From contig NZ_MTKN01000014.1 of the NCBI RefSeq assembly GCF_001975825.1, positions 62,001 through 126,000 of the forward strand: DNA of 64,000 bases, written 5' to 3'. The first letter of the stretch is position 1. Every line of letters starts with the position of its first letter. Below, piece by piece: positions 60,666 to 64,000 of this stretch. The DNA is from [Flexibacter] sp. ATCC 35208. Lineage in GTDB: Bacteria > Bacteroidota > Bacteroidia > Chitinophagales > Chitinophagaceae. The position numbers and the translations under genes are program-made. The notes below the pieces were generated by a model. That model was given only the letters and a program-made list of their open reading frames with translations, searched no databases and had not been told where the DNA came from.

Positions 60666-61535
60666 TCAAACCCTGGTAGTTCTGATGGCATTTGGGGTGG
60701 TGCCGGTAATCGTTTTGAAATAGTTATTAAAATAGGTGGGATATTCAAACCCCAGACCATAGGCGATATCTGCTACGCTCCAGTTGGTATGTTGCAGCAA
60801 AGCCCTGGCTTCGGCGGTAATTCTCTCGGCTATGAGTACGGACGTTGGTTTGCCGGTGACGGCCTTTACTGTACGGTTCAGGTAATTGGTATGTACGGAG
60901 AGGGAGTTGGCGAAATCCTGTGCAGTGCGTAGTTTGAGTGGTTCTGCAGGGTTGTCGATGGGGAACTGCCTTTCCAGCAATTCTAAAAAAGACCGGGTGA
61001 CGCGGGCAGCGGCATTGTGTTCCCGCAGGTCCTGGTTGGCAGGTTGAATCTGTAGGGCTTCGTGAATGATAAGTTCAATACAGTTACGGAACAATTCATC
61101 TCTGTGCTCATAATCACTATTATATACGGTGAGCATTTTCCTGTAAATGCTGGTCAGAAATGCGACTTGTTCCGGGTTTAATGGCAGTACCGGTGATTCC
61201 GATGATCTGAATAGCGGTGAATTCTGCACCAGGTCAGTCAGTTCCCTGCCAGCGATGAAATCTTCCGTGAAGACACAGGCATAGCCTGATCTTTCAAGGG
61301 AACGGGGGATAATCGTATGATGGACGTTCGGATTGGCGAAGAAAAGGTAGGTACCATCTATGTCCATCGTTTTATCTCCGAATTTCAGGATGAAATCCCC
61401 CGTTACCATCACTATTTTATAATAATCCCTTCTGGCGTGCACTTCAGCGGCCGGTACGATGCCGGATACTTCATGTACTTTAAAACCTTTAGATTTTAAG
61501 TCTGCGCCGATACAGGTACTGATTCTTGTTGCCAT
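60666..61535 (-). CDS. AraC-family transcriptional regulator
   Basis: 289 residues. N-terminal cupin-like ligand domain (about 1-140; GDFILKFGDKTMDIDGTYLF, AEVHARRDYY), C-terminal pair of HTH motifs (TAQDFANSLSVHTNYLNRTV and SVADIAYGLGFEYPTYFNNYF). Start ATG 61535, with a TAACTTTG-like box shortly upstream on this strand (61539-61546). Convergent with the fucosidase gene, possible but unproven regulator of it. Confidence 0.9.
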   Translation of the reverse strand: MATRISTCIGADLKSKGFKVHEVSGIVPAAEVHARRDYYKIVMVTGDFILKFGDKTMDIDGTYLFFANPNVHHTIIPRSLERSGYACVFTEDFIAGRELTDLVQNSPLFRSSESPVLPLNPEQVAFLTSIYRKMLTVYNSDYEHRDELFRNCIELIIHEALQIQPANQDLREHNAAARVTRSFLELLERQFPIDNPAEPLKLRTAQDFANSLSVHTNYLNRTVKAVTGKPTSVLIAERITAEARALLQHTNWSVADIAYGLGFEYPTYFNNYFKTITGTTPNAIRTTRV

Positions 61536-61562
61536 ATGGCAAAGTTAAGAAAATCAAACCTT

Positions 61563-62561
61563 TTATTGGCCAGATCCTAATGTGCTGTAATTGATAGGTA
61601 TCCATAGATAGCCATTGGCTTGTGGTCTCACATGACCGATACCCGGGAAGGAGATGTGATCAGCGGCCAGCCAGTAGCCCTTAGCAGCTGCATCTTTAAA
61701 TGTTTTGATCCTTTGTATAGCGGCGTTTTTTTCATCTACATCAAAGTTGATAGTAACGGCAGGGTCTGGAAATTGTATGCTGGCGGCATGTATCATATCG
61801 CCGATGAATAGCATCTTTTCGCCTTTGCTCTCTAATGCATAGAAGGTGTGGCCGGGTGTATGTCCGTGAGCATCGATGGGGGTAATACCGGGGAAAAGTG
61901 GCGTGCCATATTCAAAGGTTTTTACTTTGCCGGCTTTTATGTAAGGTCCTACTTTGTCTTCAGCTTCTTTGAACCATTTGGCTAAGCGGGGTGTCTTGTT
62001 TTTCTCATTCATCCAGAAATCTGCTTCTGGTTTACTGATGTAAATGGTGGCATTTGGGAAAACCATTTTGCCATCGAGCATGAGTCCGCCGGTGTGATCG
62101 GTGTGAATGTGTGTGACTAATATCGCATCGATTTGTTCAGGTGCTATGCCTATTTTGCGCAAGCTCTCTGGCAGGTGGCCTAGTGTAGGGCCATACAATT
62201 CAGCAGCGCCTGCATCGATGAGGATGTTTTTGCCGTTGATTTTTAAAAGGTAGGCATTGACAGAGGCTTCTTCGGTGGGTGTTTGATAACTGAGTGTCGT
62301 CAAACTATCGATTTCCCGGTGCGAGACATTGGTGAGGATATCGTGCAGGTGAATAGGCACCGTGCCATCTGATAATGCAGTCACTTCGTAGTCGCCGAGT
62401 TGAGTGCGGTAATAACCAGGTTGGTTTAACTGTGCAATGGCTTGTAGCGGAATGGGGTGTTGCGGAATAACTTGTTGAGAAATGGGTTGTAGCGGAATGA
62501 CTTGTTGCGAATTTGCTTGTTGCGAAATTGAAAGGAATAAAATAAAAAGAAGTTGTTTCAT
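61563..62561 (-). CDS. Secreted metallo-beta-lactamase-fold hydrolase
   Basis: Start 62561 (MKQLLFILFLSISQQ, short signal peptide). 332 residues. MBL zinc motif THIHTDHTGG, further His in GHTPGHTFY, Asp in LFIGDMIH and His in AADHISFPG: a complete two-zinc site of the lactonase/quorum-quenching or glyoxalase-II-like branch. Real beta-lactamase activity is not implied. Residues about 11-40, after the signal, are a pentapeptide (15-bp) repeat (QQVIP, LQPIS). Divergent from an HxlR regulator with a perfect palindrome in between. Confidence 0.9.
   Translation of the reverse strand: MKQLLFILFLSISQQANSQQVIPLQPISQQVIPQHPIPLQAIAQLNQPGYYRTQLGDYEVTALSDGTVPIHLHDILTNVSHREIDSLTTLSYQTPTEEASVNAYLLKINGKNILIDAGAAELYGPTLGHLPESLRKIGIAPEQIDAILVTHIHTDHTGGLMLDGKMVFPNATIYISKPEADFWMNEKNKTPRLAKWFKEAEDKVGPYIKAGKVKTFEYGTPLFPGITPIDAHGHTPGHTFYALESKGEKMLFIGDMIHAASIQFPDPAVTINFDVDEKNAAIQRIKTFKDAAAKGYWLAADHISFPGIGHVRPQANGYLWIPINYSTLGSGQ
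62441..62530 (-). repeat. Intragenic 15-bp repeat (6 units) at the MBL N-terminus
   Basis: Six 15-bp units (plus strand CTTGTAGCGGAATGG and variants) encode pentapeptides such as QQVIP, LQPIS and QHPIP at residues about 11-40, overlapping the signal-cleavage region. Confidence 0.85.
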
Positions 62562-62625
62562 CTTGATTGTTTTGAAGGCAAAATTCACGGTATATGTCGT
62601 TGGAGTCAAGTACGCAGTTGATTAT

Positions 62626-62653
62626 GACATACGCATAATTTTATGCGTATGTC
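62626..62653. promoter_or_regulatory. Perfect 13-bp palindrome between MBL and hxlR genes
   Basis: GACATACGCATAA-TT-TTATGCGTATGTC, exactly in the divergent promoter region, ideal size for an HxlR dimer operator. A half-site-like TATATGTCG lies nearby at about 62591. Confidence 0.8.
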
Positions 62654-62684
62654 GGGTTATTGACAGGTGGTGTATCTTTGTTGT

Positions 62685-63131
62685 ATGTATGAGCGTAAAA
62701 TACCGAAGGACCTCGATTGCGGGATGGCCATGACGATGGAGATCATTGGCAATAAGTGGAAGCCTTGTTTGCTATATAGTATTTACAAGGGTATTAACCG
62801 GCCCGGGCAATTGCAGCAGCAAAATCCAAAGGCATCCAGACAGGTGTTGAATCAGCAATTGAAAGAATTGGAGGCACATGGCATCATCCGGAAAGTGGTG
62901 TATGCACAGTTGCCTCCAAAGGTGGAATATTTTCTTACTGAATTGGGTGAGACATTGATTCCTGTATTGGAAGCAATGACTGCGTGGGGGAATTCTTTTA
63001 TTGTAAAGGAGGAGGTATTTCCTGCCGTAGAGGAGGAAATATTGCCTACTGTAGAGGAGGAAATATTACCTATTGTAGAGCAAGAAATTTTGCCTATTGT
63101 AAAGGAGGAAATATTGCCGGTTCGCCCTTAG
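62685..63131 (+). CDS. HxlR-family regulator with repetitive C-terminal tail
   Basis: Start 62685 (MYERKIPKDLDCGMAMTMEI), just 4 nt after a TATCTTTG box (62673-62680), so possibly leaderless. HTH region IIGNKWKPCLLYSIYKG and ASRQVLNQQLKELEAHGII; Cys in LDCGMA as redox-sensor candidate. The normal domain ends near residue 105; residues 107-146 are five octapeptides (VEEEILPT etc.) from a 24-bp repeat, an acidic tail not seen in HxlR relatives I know. The 3' end overlaps the convergent YCII-like gene by 38 bp. Confidence 0.9.
   Translation: MYERKIPKDLDCGMAMTMEIIGNKWKPCLLYSIYKGINRPGQLQQQNPKASRQVLNQQLKELEAHGIIRKVVYAQLPPKVEYFLTELGETLIPVLEAMTAWGNSFIVKEEVFPAVEEEILPTVEEEILPIVEQEILPIVKEEILPVRP
63003..63122 (+). 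repeat. Intragenic 24-bp repeat (5 units) in the HxlR tail
   Basis: Five 24-bp units (GTAGAGGAGGAAATATTGCC + 4 nt) encode the acidic octapeptide VEEEILPx; the last units also form the 3' end of the antisense YCII-like gene. Confidence 0.92.
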
Positions 63132-63540
63132 GGATTTCCCTGATTTCCACGCTACCTCCGTATTTTAATATTGGACAGGATTGGGCCAGTATTGTTGCCT
63201 CATCTATATTTTCTGCACGTAGCAGGATGCTACTTACCTGTTTCAGGTTTTCTATTGTTGCTTGTTGGGTGGTCACGTTACTATCTTCAGGATGGGCGGG
63301 ATTCTTCGTCTCTGCCTGTTGAGCAATCACTTTACTTTCTCCCGGATAGGCAAAGCTGGTGATGTAATGACCGGATGCTTTCCAGTCTGCAATGGCTTTT
63401 TCCCATTGGGGATTGACAGCTTTGGCTTGTTCTGTAGTGTAAGTAAGTGGTACTTTAACGAGTACGACAAAAGCTTTCATGTGTTGTGTGTTTTTTGCGG
63501 TGCCGGCAAAGAGCAGCAATGCGATGAGTAAATGTTTCAT
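63094..63540 (-). CDS. Exported YCII-like domain protein with an internal duplication
   Basis: Start 63540 (MKHLLIALLLFAGTAKNTQH). 148 residues. After the signal, KAFVVLVKVPLTYTTEQAKA and SSILLRAENIDEATILAQSC resemble YCII/DGPF-type small domains. The middle holds two copies of an 18-residue unit (PGESKVIAQQAETKN / PEDSNVTTQQATIEN) from a 54-bp DNA duplication, absent from related proteins I know. Last codons overlap the HxlR repeat tail; the 60-bp array lies upstream. Confidence 0.7.
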   Translation of the reverse strand: MKHLLIALLLFAGTAKNTQHMKAFVVLVKVPLTYTTEQAKAVNPQWEKAIADWKASGHYITSFAYPGESKVIAQQAETKNPAHPEDSNVTTQQATIENLKQVSSILLRAENIDEATILAQSCPILKYGGSVEIREIPKGEPAIFPPLQ

Positions 63541-63570
63541 GTAGCAAAGATGCGCTGGTATCACGCCGGG

Positions 63571-64000
63571 AAATAGTAAAAAATCATTGATTTTACCATT
63601 GAGGTAAATGATTCGCTATTGTCATCTCTGGAAATAGTAAAAATCATTGATTTTACCATTGAGGTAAATCATTCGCTATTATCATCTCTGGAAATAGTAA
63701 AAAATCATTGATTTTACCATTGAGGTAAATGATTCGCTATTGTCATCTCTGGAAATAGTAAAAATCATTGATTTTACCATTGAGGTAAATCATTCGCTGT
63801 TACCATCTCTGGGAATAGTAAAAAATCATTGATTTTACCATTGAGGTAAATCATTCGCTGTTATCATATCTGGGAATAGTAAAAAATCATTGATTTTACC
63901 ATTGAGGTAAATGATTCGCTGTTATCATATATGGGAATAGTAAAAATCATTGATTTTACCATTGAGGTAAATCATTCGCTGTTACCATCTCTGGGAAATA
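63571..64000. repeat. Large 60/61-bp tandem array (7+ copies), continues past window
   Basis: Units begin at 63571, 63632, 63692, 63753, 63813, 63874 and 63935, with an eighth starting at 63995; spacing is 60 or 61 bp (one A more or less). Each carries the dyad TTTACC-ATTGA-GGTAAA and ends CATCTCTGG. Variants (ATGATT/ATCATT) partly alternate. Conservation between units is very high, so amplification is recent. No spacers, so it is not a CRISPR. It borders the start of the YCII-like gene. Confidence 0.97.

Noticed and set aside
63571..64000. Possible CRISPR array or replication-origin iterons
   Set aside because: Units are 60/61 bp head to tail without spacers; no rep, dnaA or cas gene is visible.

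Overview
The window looks like chromosome from a Bacteroidota bacterium, most plausibly a Chitinophaga-like member of the Chitinophagaceae; the genus is inferred from gene content. Supporting signs are promoters of the TTTG / TAnnTTTG type, type IX secretion (T9SS) tails, LytS/LytTR two-component pairs, a PF14905-type outer-membrane barrel, small Bacteroidota-only proteins, and many secreted glycoside hydrolases (GHs) with no susC/susD pair beside them.

Layout. 1-10.4 kb: end of a GH38 alpha-mannosidase translationally coupled to a GH3 enzyme, an unknown gene, a GH28 pectinase, an orphan LytS-type kinase next to an AraC remnant, and an outer-membrane barrel receptor. 10.6-17.8 kb: a pirin-like operon, an intradiol dioxygenase lipoprotein, a Dps operon, a 3-hydroxyisobutyrate-dehydrogenase-like enzyme, a lipoprotein and a Bcr/CflA-type exporter. 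18.0-20.5 kb: GH2 beta-galactosidase. 20.8-24.0 kb: two identical tRNA-Pro(UGG) genes flank a roughly 3 kb AT-rich island with an OLD/RecF-like ATPase overlapping a DUF4276 (TOPRIM-like) gene, the best candidate anti-phage module here. 24.4-27.3 kb: small envelope proteins and two 5'-truncated genes joined head to head. 27.5-33.3 kb: SDR/HxlR divergon, LytS/LytTR pair, serine beta-lactamase-like hydrolase and an alpha/beta hydrolase. 33.5-39.1 kb: a gene graveyard with orphan immunity-like genes, decayed fragments and an uncharacterised two-gene pair. 39.1-40.7 kb: a GH31 pseudogene with two lesions. 40.9-45.7 kb: nitroreductase/HxlR divergon, VOC protein, a lipoprotein, a putative ART-type toxin with a 60-aa partner, and a flavin-reductase-like protein. 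45.9-52.0 kb: SF2 helicase, CHAD protein, TlpA remnant, RidA, Crp/Fnr regulators and enoyl-CoA hydratase. 52.1-64 kb: alpha/beta hydrolase, GH39, GNAT, a BNR-propeller enzyme, an SDR-AraC chimera, GH29 fucosidase, AraC regulator, MBL hydrolase/HxlR divergon, a YCII-like protein and a large 60/61-bp repeat array running off the window.

The glycoside hydrolases probably act in the periplasm, at the cell surface or outside the cell on plant and fungal glycans. Several enzymes are paired with divergent one-component regulators, and clear operator-like repeats lie between them.

Two themes go beyond ordinary annotation. First, tandem repeats with unrelated sequences and units of 11 to 74 bp sit at gene ends, while in-frame units of 15, 21, 24 and 54 bp sit at domain junctions or protein tails. 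Second, deletion scars are common: chimeras, 5'-truncated genes and C-terminal stubs. Both point to frequent short-range recombination or slippage. No CRISPR array, rRNA, intact transposase or replication origin was recognised.
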